A stretch of 64,000 nucleotides of DNA, taken from the NCBI GenBank assembly GCA_028023455.1, contig JAQFVV010006200.1, forward strand, positions 8,918,521 to 8,982,520, written 5' to 3'. The position numbers and the translations under genes are program-made. The stretch is from Epiperipatus broadwayi (lineage: Eukaryota; Onychophora; Udeonychophora; Euonychophora; Peripatidae). Below the pieces are notes generated by a model that searched no databases, was not told the origin of the DNA, and saw nothing but the letters and a program-made list of their open reading frames with translations. Shown here piece after piece: positions 1-12,834 of this stretch (positions are counted from its first letter, which is position 1; every line of letters begins with the position of its first letter).

Positions 1-769
1 AGACAGCCTTCACTCCTGCCATTTCAATAAAATAAAAACAGTAGTGACAACATATTATCCTCATTCCATAAAAATAATATTTTATTATTTGTGCTGGGAA
101 TAGTTACCGTAAATTTTCCAATTTTTAAAAAAACTTATATTACAATTATACTATTATAAAATATGTTTCTTAAGATGTAATATATCAATATAAGTTTATA
201 TTCAAAATATACTTCTTAAAATTCAACATATAAAATATTTCAAAAAAGTTATTAAGACTTTCTTCACAGTTTAGCAATGTATCATCCTGATATTTGAATA
301 TTAGAAAATTTTAAATAAAAAATATGAATACCTTTCTCTATAAAAAATTAACTACTTATGTAAAATACTTAAGAGATAATTTCATAAATTTTTGTAACTA
401 AATAAGTGTGAATTATTTATAATAAAATTTTAAAAAAAACTATTCACAAATTATATTGCTTGATATGTGTATTTTTTTTTTGATTTTAAACTCTCACATT
501 CATCATATCATCCAAAATTATTTTCACTATTCTCACTGTCATTCATCTGTTTGAGTGAGTGATCTCTACTATTTGTAGGAATATTGATCATTCTTCTCTT
601 ATGTTATATACTCTAACAATTATCAATCATCTCAACATCATTTGCAAAAGAAATTTCTATATACTTCATCACCCTACCAACTTATAAAACTAAACTACAA
701 TAATTCATGTGGTGATAGATAGTGATTAAAGTGTAGGATATAAAATAATAACAAGAGTAATTCAAATAA

Positions 770-895
770 GTAAGTAAGAATTACTAAGGCTTTAACCTCA
801 AGAATATGCATGTAAAAAGGTGATATTAGGGACCTCTACAGGTCTTAACCACAAGCTTATGCCTTGAAGATAATATCACCATGAATACAGTGCAA
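770..895. repeat. Segment of about 110 bp present only in the left repeat copy, with a short hairpin
   Basis: The right repeat copy lacks this segment (compare 13915-13970). It holds an exact inverted pair, GGTGATATTA (819-828) and TAATATCACC (871-880). It also holds two related direct blocks (789-813 and 841-866) containing TTAACC-CAAG-ATGC. It could be a small hairpin insertion or a deletion in the other copy; no target duplication was resolved. Confidence 0.4.
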
Positions 896-3131
896 AATCA
901 TAATAATAGGTCTGTATTCATCAGGCTCCTAAGATACAAGTAATGGCTCTATTATAAAACTTATTGATGATAAGTAAATGCAGTTGTCCATGGGAAATGA
1001 TATACAGCTCTATGTTATCTGTATATTTTAATAACTTTAAAGTATAAAAATGTAATTCACATACAACACATTTCCACATGTCCTTCACACCTAGGATTTC
1101 ATATGAATATTACTCTTCTGACCATCATCCTATATCTTCAACACTGAATAACTCATTTAACATCATAAAATATACAAGTCACATTCTAAAATAATTTCCA
1201 AAACAACAATATTAAAGAAACAACAAAGATCTAAATTCATTTCAAGATGTTTTTTTAAAGTTTTCAAGCATAAATGGTCTTGATAAAAACACACACCAGA
1301 ACTATAAATTTATGTATTTATCATTATATAATTTAGAAATCAGTATTAGGTCAGATAATGTTCATAAAAAATAACACCAATAATGTAACCATATTCAAGC
1401 ATTCACATGAAATAAATATTTTCAATATCCTTGAGTATTTCAAGACATTCATCTGCATTCATCAACTCTTATAAAACATAAACACAGTGATAATTCTATC
1501 AATGGTTCATTTTACCATTTAATATTAAATTCAAATGATATGAAATACTAATTTAAAATACTAATTAGGATATATCATTTTTAAAAAACCAAATTATTAA
1601 GCAAAATGTAATCTAAATAATAAAAAGAAATTACCAATGATCTCAAACATTACTACGATCATTTATGGCATCCGCTTCTTCCACCATACATTCAGAAAAA
1701 TCAATTATGATTGTTATTTACCTTATTCAGAAAAGTACTTTCGGAATATCCATTTTTTAATTTTATCATAATACTACTAATAAAATTTAATCTATTTTAC
1801 AATTAAATTTAAAATATAATAACAGCAGGTTAGTTTTTAAACTAACAAAAATGTAATATTCTAAATATTAACATTAAGCTTAATATAAAAAATGATGTTT
1901 TAAAGTTAGGAAAAGTTTTTTTTTCTCTCATCCTGCTCATAAGACGAATGCTTGTCAGAAATCTTGCCCATTGCCTAGTTACAGTTGGAAAACTTTATGA
2001 ACAATCATACTCGTCTCAGTACCATTTGAAGAAATATAGAAGTAATAATAAAATCCAATCAAACCCAAGGATATTAACCATCCTGAAAATAAAATGTTTA
2101 TTTCAATCCTTTCTGAAAACTTTATCCAGGCATACAATATCTTTGTAGATAATAATTCAAGGATCCATTTTATGTCAAAATATTTGTTTTTTCTATGTAC
2201 ATAGTTTCTGTTAATTTTGGCTATTGTATGTAGCAGATAAAATGCAATAAATGACATAAGTAATATTTGCATCACCATTGGTCAAAAAACATTAGTGAAA
2301 ACATTATATAATGTTATTTATTTAATACGTATATTAGCAGACATGTAGTTTATAAATTAAAATACATATTTCTTTATTTAAAAGATTTACAATTTTTAAC
2401 CTATTAAAATGTGCATTTTTCATTAAATATTTTCCCAGGAGAACAACAGCTATATTATTCAAACCATTTATAATTTCCATCTTTTAAAAATGTATTATTA
2501 TTTCAGATAAATCATTTTAGAGCATGTAGCTTATTTATGGATTTAGTCAATAACAAGCCCTTTTATAAACATAAAAGACACCCAAATGCCATCTTTAATC
2601 TATCTTTAAATACATTATTCTTAAATGTAAGTCCATTTAAATTACTTTAAAGACAAATTAAATGTAACTCATTATTATCAATTATATAATAAACATTCAT
2701 CCTATCATACCATGAAATAAAATATTTAAAATTCAGTTAAGCTTAGATGTAGCCTTAACTTTTTATCTTTCTTTCAAATTTAACACTATGATAATGATTT
2801 TTAATAAATATCTGATACCTCTTAATTAACTCTAATAAATTAGTTTCATTGTAATATGATGAAGTTATTTCAAATAAATGTTCACTCACATCAGACATAC
2901 TATTTATATAAAATTTCAAACTTCTTACATAAATCTTTTCCAGTTTTGTTGTACTATATTTCTTAAAATTTGGTGTTCATTGTTTCAATATTTAAGTAAC
3001 TACTATTGCATTCCATAGAATTATTGTGATCCTAAGCTAAGTTTCAAGAATAATCTAGCAGGGAAATTTCATGTTTTTGTGAACCATTATTTAAATAATT
3101 ATTCCAATTATATTTTTCAAAACACTTTTAA

Positions 3132-4618
3132 TTGCTTCAGATCATTAAATGGGTGATTTGCACATATTATTTGATTGGTCAAAATGTTATTTTCTTTTTA
3201 ATGACATAAAAACTATAAGCATGACATCAACAGAAATGCAGGTATTTTATACATCTTTTATGTAGATTTCGAAGGCTGTCTTTAAAAAAATCAGATGAAA
3301 ATTGGATTTCTTATTAATTTTTTTCACAACTGGTGCATTTAATTTTTTTTGATCAATTTTGTAATTTCCATAAAGCAATAAAAACAAAAAACTTTTATCA
3401 GCCTAAAAATATGCTTTTATCAGATTAAAAATACACTGATTCACAAACAAGGCCTTCCATGGGATTTAAAAATAATCACAATATTGGGCTTTAATTTTTT
3501 TAATATTTTAATTTTTTTTAATTAGTTGAAAAAAATCATTTAATTTTTATTAATGTGTTTATAGTGGTGTATGCCTATATAAATTCTATATTTATTTATG
3601 CTCATATAAAATCATATGTACAGTAATTTTGTGTGTTCTAAATCCATTTATTTTATAAAAATAAACTTATTTTATAAAAATAATGATTCTCAAAAAGTTT
3701 AATAATTTATTATTTATTATTGTTTATATGGTATGTTTGTGTTTACTCTTGCATGTTGTATAACAAATAATGATTTACAAAACTCATAACCAAATGTACA
3801 GAAAGATTGCATATACAAGCAAAGAATCCAATTCATATTCTTGGCTATGCCTTGATACTCATCTGTGGAGTCACTAGTTTTGCCATATCTTTCATCACAT
3901 TATTTTCAAGTCTATAGCTAACAAATGGACTATATGCAAATAAATTATATCTATGTAATACAATAAATATAACAAGATAGCATCACTGGTGTGCATAAAG
4001 AATATAAATATTACTGATAAACCCAAGAAAATATAAAATGAAACTAATTTTATGAGTAATACGGACAGTAGCCTATAATCTCTAGTTTTAGATAGACATG
4101 AAACCAATTGCTATGATGACAAATGCATATCTATTTTCTGGAAATGATTTGTTTTGTATCTTTTATTAGGATGAATCTTTTTCTTATAGACTTCTTTGAG
4201 TTTTGGTACTTTTTGGGGTATAAGATAAAAATGAATAATTCTTATGTGAATACATTTGGAGATTCTGAAGCTATGGATTATCTCAGGTAAGACATATTAT
4301 ATATGGTTTGAAAGATAATTTTGTGAGTAATACAAAGGAATTATCACCAAAGATGTAATTTAAACTTAGTTAATGATGAATTAGAAATTATGAACAAACA
4401 ATAAAGTAACAATTATATGGGGTGTTGAAACTTCTTTTTTCCTTATTTTTTAAATGGTTATCACTATTTATCTCAGACTTTTTGTTTTCCTTAGTTTTTC
4501 TAGTTTCTATTAATGCAAATTTTTTGCTCTAACATAATTAAAACTGAAATTATTGTGAAAATTGTGTCTCAGATCAGTTTTTTAAAAGATTCAATATGGT
4601 GCCCGAAATCTGAAACAG
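3132..4618. mobile_element. TTAA-flanked insertion, probable non-autonomous DNA transposon
   Basis: The left repeat is interrupted here while the right repeat reads straight across with a single TTAA (about 16211-16215). The insert is bounded by TTAA at 3128-3131 and TTAA at 4619-4622. Its ends are imperfect inverted repeats, TTGCTTCAGAT on the left and, read inward, CTGTTTCAGAT on the right. TTAA duplication is the hallmark of piggyBac-type transposition. No transposase is readable; the longest frame is about 70 codons of low-complexity hydrophobic sequence. The terminal motif does not match the best-known piggyBac ends, so the family is not fixed. Confidence 0.7.
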
Positions 4619-5556
4619 TTAAGTAAAATAATAGTAATGCAAAAAATTACTACTATCACAAAAGATAAAAATGTTATAAATTTTAAACTAAATCTGTCTT
4701 AAACTGAACCTGTAAATCACTAAGAATCTGAGAAATTCTGTCTAGACTGGTCTCAACCTCTCCTTTTATACTAGTCTTAATCCAATGTTTCCATTGATCA
4801 ATACTGTTTGTAAAAATCTGCTCATTTAAATAACTATATCAATATCATTTTTAAAATGAAGTTTTAAAAGTATGAGTCATTAATAATAAATATCAAATTA
4901 TTCAATACTTTAAATATTAAATATTTTTGTCTAAAACTTAAATATCTTTGTTACAACAATTTGTAATATTTACTGACCTGAAACTAATTTAAATATAAAA
5001 TCTTAAACTTAAATAAAATAATAATTTTAATTATCACTTTGCCAATATTTTCTTTAGACTTAATATTTGTTATATTATATTATGTATCAAATTTTTGTTA
5101 ATAAGCTAAAATTAAAGTTTTCTTTCCTTAACTTTTTAAAAGCTCACATATTCATATAATCACCCCTAATCATGTGATACTTTCAGCACATTTTAAACTA
5201 ATATTAAATCAGCTATCATTTAAATATTTTAAACAAAATAATTTCTTTAAATATATAATATAAAATATTTTTCACTACAAATAAGTTATTCTATCTCTGT
5301 AGTATCTTTTAAGTATAATTAATCAAAATTAATACTATCTTTTAAACAACTTATTGTATCATTTTGTTATTTAATTCATCTCAAAATGAGTTCAAACTAC
5401 TTAATATATCTTTAAAGATTTCTATCTACTGAGTTTGAACCCCTACTACCTACAACATCAAAATTATATGCTAAAAATAAAATAAATTTAAAATGTTTTA
5501 ATATAGCTACTTATACAACCCTACCTAAACCATCTGTACCAATTATAAAGGGTACA

Positions 5557-5797
5557 GTTATTTCCCTCCTATTGATAAAAATTTAAAAAAATTTAAACAT
5601 TATTAAATATACTTTCACAAAATATAATTTTTAACTTTATCAATTTTATAATCATTAATTCACATACTGATCAAACATTATAACAAATATTTAAACCATT
5701 TTCATAAGAACAACAGTAATATTTTACTCTATATCTCTTTAAACTACAACATATACATCAGAGTGCCATCAATAACTTTATCTCTTAACTTTTCTTA
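5557..5797 (-). other. Polypurine tract and 3' noncoding stretch of relic element 1
   Basis: On the minus strand this lies between the end of the pol remnant and the 3' LTR. The bases next to the LTR are purine-rich (AGGAGGGAAA), as expected for the plus-strand primer of an LTR retrotransposon. Nothing coding is seen. Confidence 0.55.
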
Positions 5798-8700
5798 TCA
5801 GAAGGGTAAGGGATTCCTTTTTACTCCCTTGGGTGTGGTAAGCATCAATGCATTCTCTCCCACTTTGCATTTAATTTGATATGAACCCTCATAAAGACTA
5901 AGAAATTTTTTAAATTGATTCCCTTGTGGATTGCTAACATGGATTGTTGGTACTAATTCTGAGTCACCAAGTTTGAATGGATGTGGTTTATTATAGGATT
6001 TTTTTAATCTCTTAGCCACCATAAACTGAAGCTTCACCTTAGCTTGGCCAATGTTTCTATCACTATCAATTTCTTCATGAATGATTGGCAATGGCATTTT
6101 TATTAACAATAGGCTCATGCTGGCCATAGTGCAATCTGATGGGTGTAAAATGCTCATTAAGGGTACTATTATATATTTACAACCTCAGGAAGTTTATGAA
6201 TCTCACTTTTTATGACAATCAATTATATAAACCCCAAATAATTGACCAAGCTCTTGCATTACCTGTTTGCAGGGATTAGACTGCAGGTTTCTTATGGAGC
6301 TCATAATATGCTTAACATTTTTGAGATTGAATTCAATTGTTCCATTAATTAAATATGAACATGGTCTGTTAAAATAATATCAGGCTTTCCAACTAAAGGA
6401 AACTGATATCTAACATGTATTTCATTACATAATAAGCACTGGTTTTAGTTATAGGATAAGCCAATACCAATTTAGTAAACACATTGTATGTAATTATTGT
6501 AAATATTTGCTGATTAAATGGTGGAAGGGGATCATAAAAATCAAGCACTAATAATTCATTAGGTTGATTAGGAATTATGGGCTGCAGTACACCTATATAG
6601 GATTGACTGCAGTGCTTAGATTTTAAGCAAATATTACTAAGTTTTAATTCTCTTGATTACACAACAATATATTTGATGCCAATAAAAAAATTGATTTGAG
6701 TATATACATAATTTTAGGAGCACTATAATGCCCATAACTACAATGAACATACATGATTAGTTTGTCAATCATGGAGTCAGGTACTACAATCCTCCATGAT
6801 TCACCCTGACTAGACCTAATTTTATACATGAGTAAATTTTGATAAATTTTATATTTGATTTCCGAAAGATATTTTAATACCTTTATTTTTATTATTTAAA
6901 TTATCATGATTATTTAGGATAGTCATGATGCTATTTAACTTCTGATTCTGGCTTTGAATCATAGTAAAATCATTATAATCATCTATGATAGATTCATCCT
7001 TAACCATATCTATATTGCTAACAATGATGTTTTGGGTATCAGGATTTTGTGACACCAGACTGACAGGATGGTGGCTAAGAATATCAGCAGGAATATTTAT
7101 ATTCCCTTCAATATAAAGAACTCTATAATTGAATTGTTGGAGGTATAAGCTCTACCTCATGAGTCTTTCATTGCTAAGGTGACTTTGACTCAAGAAATCT
7201 AAGCTCCTATGGTCAGACAACATGATTACTTTTGAACCCAGCAAAAACTGGTGCAACTTGTGAATATCCAGACAACATCTAGGGTATCTCTTTCAGTAAT
7301 GGAATTGAACTTGGCTCCTCTTAAGTGCCTACTTAAAAAGTACAATACATGAGGTGCCTGATCCTCATCGAGGTGATATAAAACCCCCCCAGACCATAGT
7401 AACTACTATCTGTCTGCACATAAAATGTTTTATTAAAGTCAGGATATGCTAAAATTACATGTTTTAAAAAATTATGTTTATTTTGTTAAATTCATTGGTA
7501 TGATTAATGGTCCATTTTCACTTTTAGTTTTTTAATAGTTTAGATAAACATACAGTATCTTTGGCAAAGTTTTCATAGATCTATGGTAATAGTTACATAG
7601 ATGAAAAAGACCTTATTTTTTTACTGTCTTTGGCATGGGAAAGCATTGAATAGCTGCAATCTTTTCTGGATGGATTCCATGTTCATTTATTAAATGCCCC
7701 AGAAAAGTAATTTCTTTTGCTTCAATTGAACACTTCTTCAGATTAATTTTAATATTCTTGTAGGAGCATTCTGAGAAAAACCAATGAACATTCCAGATGC
7801 TCTGCCATATTACTAGAAGCAATGATGATATCCATCGATGATGATTCTTTCTTTTAATTGCTTCAGAAAAATCATGTCCAAACATCTGATTAAGCCAGAA
7901 CCACTATTGATGAGGCCAAAGGGCATAGTCTGAAAACATACAACTTGCCCTGAAATAGAAATGACTATTTCTGATCTTCCTCATGCAATGGTATCTGCCA
8001 ATAACTAGCTGTCAAATCAGATGTGGAAAAAATTGACCTCTTATGAAATTTAATCAGGAGCTCATACACAGGTGGAGAAATGTTGCATTTCAGAATAGTT
8101 ACTGAATCAAGCATATGAGCATCTAAACAAATTCTGATAATGCCATCCTTCTTCTTTACAATTACCAAATAATTAGCATAAGAAGAAGGGCACTTCTTAA
8201 TAACTTTCCACTGTAGTATCTTGTTAATTTGTATTTCTACATCATCCTGAAATTGGTAAGGAATTGGGTAATTTTTTGATGGAAAATGTTGTTACACTTC
8301 AATTTAACCCTGTGAATATATCCCTCTATTATACCAGGGACTTTTGAAATGATACTTTTAAAGTCATATATTAATTGATATAAATTATCACTTAATTTTG
8401 AATTGATCACATAACCATGGGCAATTTTAGCCTTTATGCTGGCATCAATGTATTATGAATGCATAATAATTGATTGGAAAGGTCATACATACAATAATTA
8501 AAATTAAGCCTTTCCTCTTAACAAACAAAAATCTTGTTACAAAAATCAATCTGGCAATTATTTATAATCATGATATCAGAACCTATTAAAACTTCATGTA
8601 TTAACCCAGACATAATAAGAAAAACATGCCCAAACTTATAGTGTTATTTATAGTGAAGATAATTCAGACCTAGACCTATTTGTTAGCCAATTTGGTCCTC

Positions 8701-8900
8701 TTTCCATTTGATAGAGTAACTTGAATCTGTTTTACTGGTAATGAAGGTATTTTACCTTCCATTCTTGCCAGGTTATTATATGTTGACTCTGACAATATGG
8801 AAACTTGGCTTCTGGAGTCAATTAAAGTTTCTATTGTAGGGTTCTTGCAAAGAAAAATGGACATACAAAGACCTGCCTAATTTAACTTATTGACTTTGTC
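5798..8900 (-). pseudogene. pol: Decayed Ty3/gypsy pol of relic element 1 (protease, RT, RNase H, integrase)
   Basis: Minus-strand fragments match, in order, the intact Pol at 48109-51399, but frameshifts and stops separate them. Protease lies at 8676-8864, with the active-site motif altered to DSRS. RT N-terminal half is at 7965-8168 (SDLTASYWQI). The RT palm/thumb fragment at 7613-7885 includes FLGHLINEHGIHPEKI; the catalytic YVDD block is not readable in one frame. RNase H pieces lie around 7130-7330 (SDHRSLDFLS). The linker is at 6849-7055. The integrase zinc-domain histidines are at 6644-6829 (HCSYGHY). The integrase C-terminal domain is at 5798-6157, with a GPF-like YEGSYQI. No product is expected. 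The order and the shared linker show it is the same lineage as the intact element. Confidence 0.9.
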
Positions 8901-8996
8901 TTTAGCTTCCCCTATAGGTTTTTTTCAAAATTGTGGTTATACAACTAATAGATGGTGAACTGTCATGTTTTGATGTCATCCTAGCTCTACTAGATT

Positions 8997-9281
8997 GATT
9001 AATCACTCTCAGATAAGGTGACATTCTACTTCTATAATTTCACATTCTTACTGGCTCTGTGCTATACAACCAACTAGAATTTAAGTTAATATTAGATAAG
9101 GAATAGCTACTTTATCTTTTACCATTTTCATCCTACTATGATTAATCACTCTCAGATAAGGTGACATTCTACTTTTATGATTTCACCTTCTTACTGGCCA
9201 TGTGCTATACAACCAATTGGATTTAAGTTAATATTAGATAAGGAATAGTTACTTTATCTTTTACCATTTTTATCCTACTAT
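8997..9281. repeat. Tandem duplication of a 143-bp unit inside the relic gag/pol junction
   Basis: Two adjacent copies begin GATTAATCACTCTCAGATAA at 8997 and at 9140 and differ at only a few bases. The duplication lies where the Gag C-terminus meets protease on the minus strand and is absent from the intact element. Confidence 0.85.
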
Positions 9282-11127
9282 TAGTAGATATTTCTGTGAT
9301 CTCTAAAGAATCTAATATCTCTGACCCTTCTTCAATAGTGTATCTGTCTGCTGCAATTAATACCTGCTTTATGATTCTCGGTAAATTATGTCTTGTAATC
9401 TGAACTATCTGATTTTCATACAATGGAAAAGTATTTAAAGTTTTCAATCTCACCACCTGATTTTGAAAAAATTTAGTATAGCTTCCTTTACTATTATATT
9501 TCTTTTGTGAAATTTGGTAGTGTATACTGTCATTTATCACTACCCCAGAAGCTAGCAAAATTTTATAAATTTAAAATTGCCCTAAGTACTGAGTATCTTA
9601 AAAAGTGACTGCCACCAATCTTTGCCAGTTCCATAAAAGTGACTTCAGAAATGGCAATCTTTTCTTTCTCTGAAAGTGGACATAAAGAAAATAACTCTTG
9701 AAGATTGTCCAAAAATTCAGAGGGGTTCTCCATGTAGTCAGGTTTTATTTTACTAAATTGTAAGACCATGTAAATATTCAAACCACTATCTTCATCTACT
9801 ATCTCTTTCACCAGAGTTAACTTGATCTCTCTCAAAACATGACTATCATACAATTGACTGTTTTTAATTTTTCTATGGTAATTTATCATATAAAAACTCT
9901 GAGGGCTTATAAAATTCTCAGATCTATCAAATAGCACTTTCTCTTTTCCTATTTCAATCCTTTTACTTGCAGTAACTTTTATCTCTTCCACTTAATCATA
10001 CAACTGTTGAACGTTTTCAAAATTTTATCTGACCAAGAACTTGCTACATATATATTTTCTGCTCAAATTTAAACTTATCTAAGTTCTGATCTATAATTTC
10101 TTTACATTCACTAGCATTCTTTTCCAAAATACTATTGACTTTTTTCTTGCTCTTTAGCATCTTTCTATATACATTTAACATTTTCATCTCTGTTAGACCA
10201 ATATTTCTGCTTGTCTAAGTTTGTATCTCTAATCCTTTTAATGTCTCAGCTAATTCCTTCTCTATCTCATCCTTTAAATTTATTTTATTCTGAATAGCTT
10301 CACCTTTCATAACCTCAATTTCTTCTGTCATATATCCAACATGAACCTTTATTTCAATAATCTCAATAGTCAACATCAAATATGAACTCCTGTCTTTTTA
10401 TTTATATTTTCATTATTAAGTTGACACTAACAACCTCTTCAACCTTATTGTGAAATTTTCTGATTGTATTATCTGTAAACTCTTGCATTTTCTGATTCAA
10501 TATCTCTTGATGTTTACTATTTGTTTGATTAACTTCTGCTTTCAAAGATTCTACTGCCTCCTTATTCATATTAGATTCTGAATTAAAGTAATCAAACTTA
10601 CATTTTACCTCTTATTTTAAAAGTTCTACTGTTTTACAATTCTCTTGTTTTGCTATTCATTAAATCCATACTTTGTTGGTTACATTTAAACCTACTATCC
10701 ATAGATGCAAGTCTATTATTCAATGATTCTAATCTACTACCAATATCCTCCTTAAGAGCTTTATTATTTTTATCCATCTTATTATTTAAAATTTTACTAT
10801 TTTCACCCATTTTATCATTTAAAGATTTAATATCTCCCTTAGATGATTTACTATTCTCATCTATCTTACTAGTTAAATATTTTTATTCTCTTCCAGTTTA
10901 TTATCCAAGGATTTCATATCTTCTTCCAATTCTTTAAACATTTGCATTACACATGTTATTTGGGAATTACTAAGAACTACTTCAGGGTTTACTACTTTTT
11001 CCATTACTTCTTCTTCCTTCTCTTCTTCCTCTTTCATCTCAGCCCCACTGGTTCCACTTATGAAATCTGACATTTCTATATCAAGATTTCTTGCAAAATT
11101 ACTCATCATGATAAATTCACCAATCAA
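9223..11127 (-). pseudogene. gag: Decayed gag of relic element 1 with coiled-coil N-terminus
   Basis: The minus-strand capsid-like region is split by a frameshift between 9563-9991 (contains ENPSEFLDNLQELFSL) and 9223-9558 (contains HYQISQKKYNSKGSYTKFF). Both align with residues about 380-530 of the intact Gag at 46214-48106. Upstream on the minus strand, roughly 10000-10870 is a stop-interrupted series of K/E/N/L-rich short repeats equal to the long coiled coil. The N-terminal segment at 10873-11127 is acidic (a run of about ten E/K residues) and ends SLDNKLEENKN. No CCHC knuckle is visible. It is non-functional. Confidence 0.87.
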
Positions 11128-11181
11128 GACTTATCCCTATCAGCATGATAAATTCACCAATCAAGACTTATCCCTATCAGC
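11108..11181. repeat. Exact tandem duplication of a 37-bp unit
   Basis: The unit beginning ATGATAAATTCACCAATC and ending CCCTATCAGC occurs twice back to back (11108-11144, 11145-11181) with no differences seen. It sits at the N-terminal end of the relic gag. Confidence 0.93.
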
Positions 11182-11720
11182 ATTTTCCACTCTACACTTA
11201 ACCACTTCCTACAACAATCTACAGAATATGACAAATAGCATTAAATTATTTTATATACCACATTAAAATTATAACCTTATAATATCTAAATTTAAACTTA
11301 AATAAACTATAAATTATAATTTCAAAGTTTCATTTCTCTACATAAGTAACATTCATCTACACCAATAAATGATGAAAATAAAATCAATAGCACATGAGAT
11401 GAAATGAACTTTAAAAATTATAACATTATTTTGGAATAATTGGCATAATTATAAATTTAAAATAATTATAGCCACATTTATATAATTCAATTATTTATTT
11501 ATTTATTAATTTATAATCAACATAAAACTGTTATGTCAATAATAATTTAGATTGTACATACCACATTAAATATGACACTTCATTTAATATAAATTAACCA
11601 AATTTCATTATAAAACAGATTATAAATTATAAAACAAATAATACATAGAGTCATAAGTTGCTACCACAAAACATACAAACTATACTTCCCCTCCCAAAGT
11701 TCCCAAACTGTATATATCGA
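11182..11720 (-). other. 5' leader of relic element 1
   Basis: On the minus strand this is the untranslated stretch between the primer binding site and gag. It is AT-rich with no reading frame of note. Confidence 0.5.
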
Positions 11721-11740
11721 GCCCCAAAGTTGGGCATCCA
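11721..11740 (-). promoter_or_regulatory. Primer binding site remnant of relic element 1
   Basis: The minus strand reads TGGATGCCCAACTTTGGGGC next to the inner edge of the right LTR. It resembles the tRNA-Lys-type site of many Ty3/gypsy elements and retroviruses (TGGCGCCCAACGTGGGGC) with a few changes. Its position fixes the inner end of the right LTR near 11741-11743. Confidence 0.6.
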
Positions 11741-11742
11741 TT

Positions 11743-12775
11743 TACCTACTCCCACTATAATCTTACCAAAAGAGAGAAACTACTGAACAAAATAATCTGC
11801 TAAGTAGTATATAACTATAATGAAATTGGATTACATAAACCATGACTATTAAAATATATTGTTCTGACTAACTCAAGATACACTGCTAACATATTGTATC
11901 TAATAAAACCATATTTTCCAACAACTAAATAGAACAAAACTTATTAAATAAAATACTATAATACTTAAATTCAACATAAATAATTAGGGTTCTAACTATA
12001 ATACTCAATCTATTTGTTTTACTAATAAATTTAATGTATAAACTTGTTCAATATTATAAATAAAATATGGTTCCATAAAAATAACAAATATAATTATCAA
12101 ACTCTTAACATGAGACTTCAGTAAGGCATGCTGGCTTAAACAGTGAGAATACATCCCTAAGGATACACTCCAAATGGCATAAGAATATTACCACACTAAA
12201 TTCAATAACAGAAATACTATATAATACTCTCATGTCTTTAGATACACACATATAATAATCCTAAGTACAATTTATAAAATTATTACAGAAATAACAATAA
12301 ATTACTTAGTATTCCTTTAATAAAAATACTAATTGGACATTTAATATTAATTAATAATTTCTTACTTATCATCTTTCAATAAAAATTTACAATTCTCCAA
12401 AATAATCATAATAATCTCAGGTTCATTTCTAACAAACTAGTAACAAAATAAATTAATTAATTTACAGCCTGTAGTTAAACATGAGAGATTTTACATGATA
12501 TCTAACTACTCTTTCAAAATAATAACAACAATAAGCAACTATGATAACTTAATGACTCTCAATATTAAATCTACTTAATAATTAAAATTTAGCAAGAAAA
12601 CAAATAATATAATAAGATTTTAGGTAAACCTTGTACAATCTCTTTTTATTTAATGTGGCATTCTTAAAAAAATATAATGTACTTCAATATTGTGGCAATA
12701 TCAAGTACATCTCTCATTGGTGTTGTATCAGTTTAAAAATAATTACCAATGATCATATCTTCTATGATGATGATG

Positions 12776-12834
<59 letters not shown>

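Larger units (their letters stand above)
1..5556 (-). mobile_element. Left (3') long terminal repeat of relic element 1, truncated by the window edge
   Basis: The stretch from base 1 aligns collinearly with 13158-17043. Matches start at the first window base (AGACAGC), run through long near-identical blocks such as 1081-1250 against 14160-14330, and end at a shared GGTACA/AGTACA. Because the match begins exactly at the window edge, the repeat almost certainly continues to the left. Read on the minus strand it starts TGTACCC at 5556, preceded by a purine-rich stretch (AGGAGGGAAATAAC, 5570-5557) that fits a polypurine tract. Its 1.49-kb excess over the right copy is the nested insertion at 3132-4618. 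The two copies look roughly 85-90 percent identical by eye where compared, so the insertion is old. No gene is seen inside. Confidence 0.8.

Noticed and set aside
10650-10937. 95-codon plus-strand frame rich in leucine and serine
   Set aside because: It is the antisense of the relic Gag coiled coil, whose biased composition keeps the opposite strand open.
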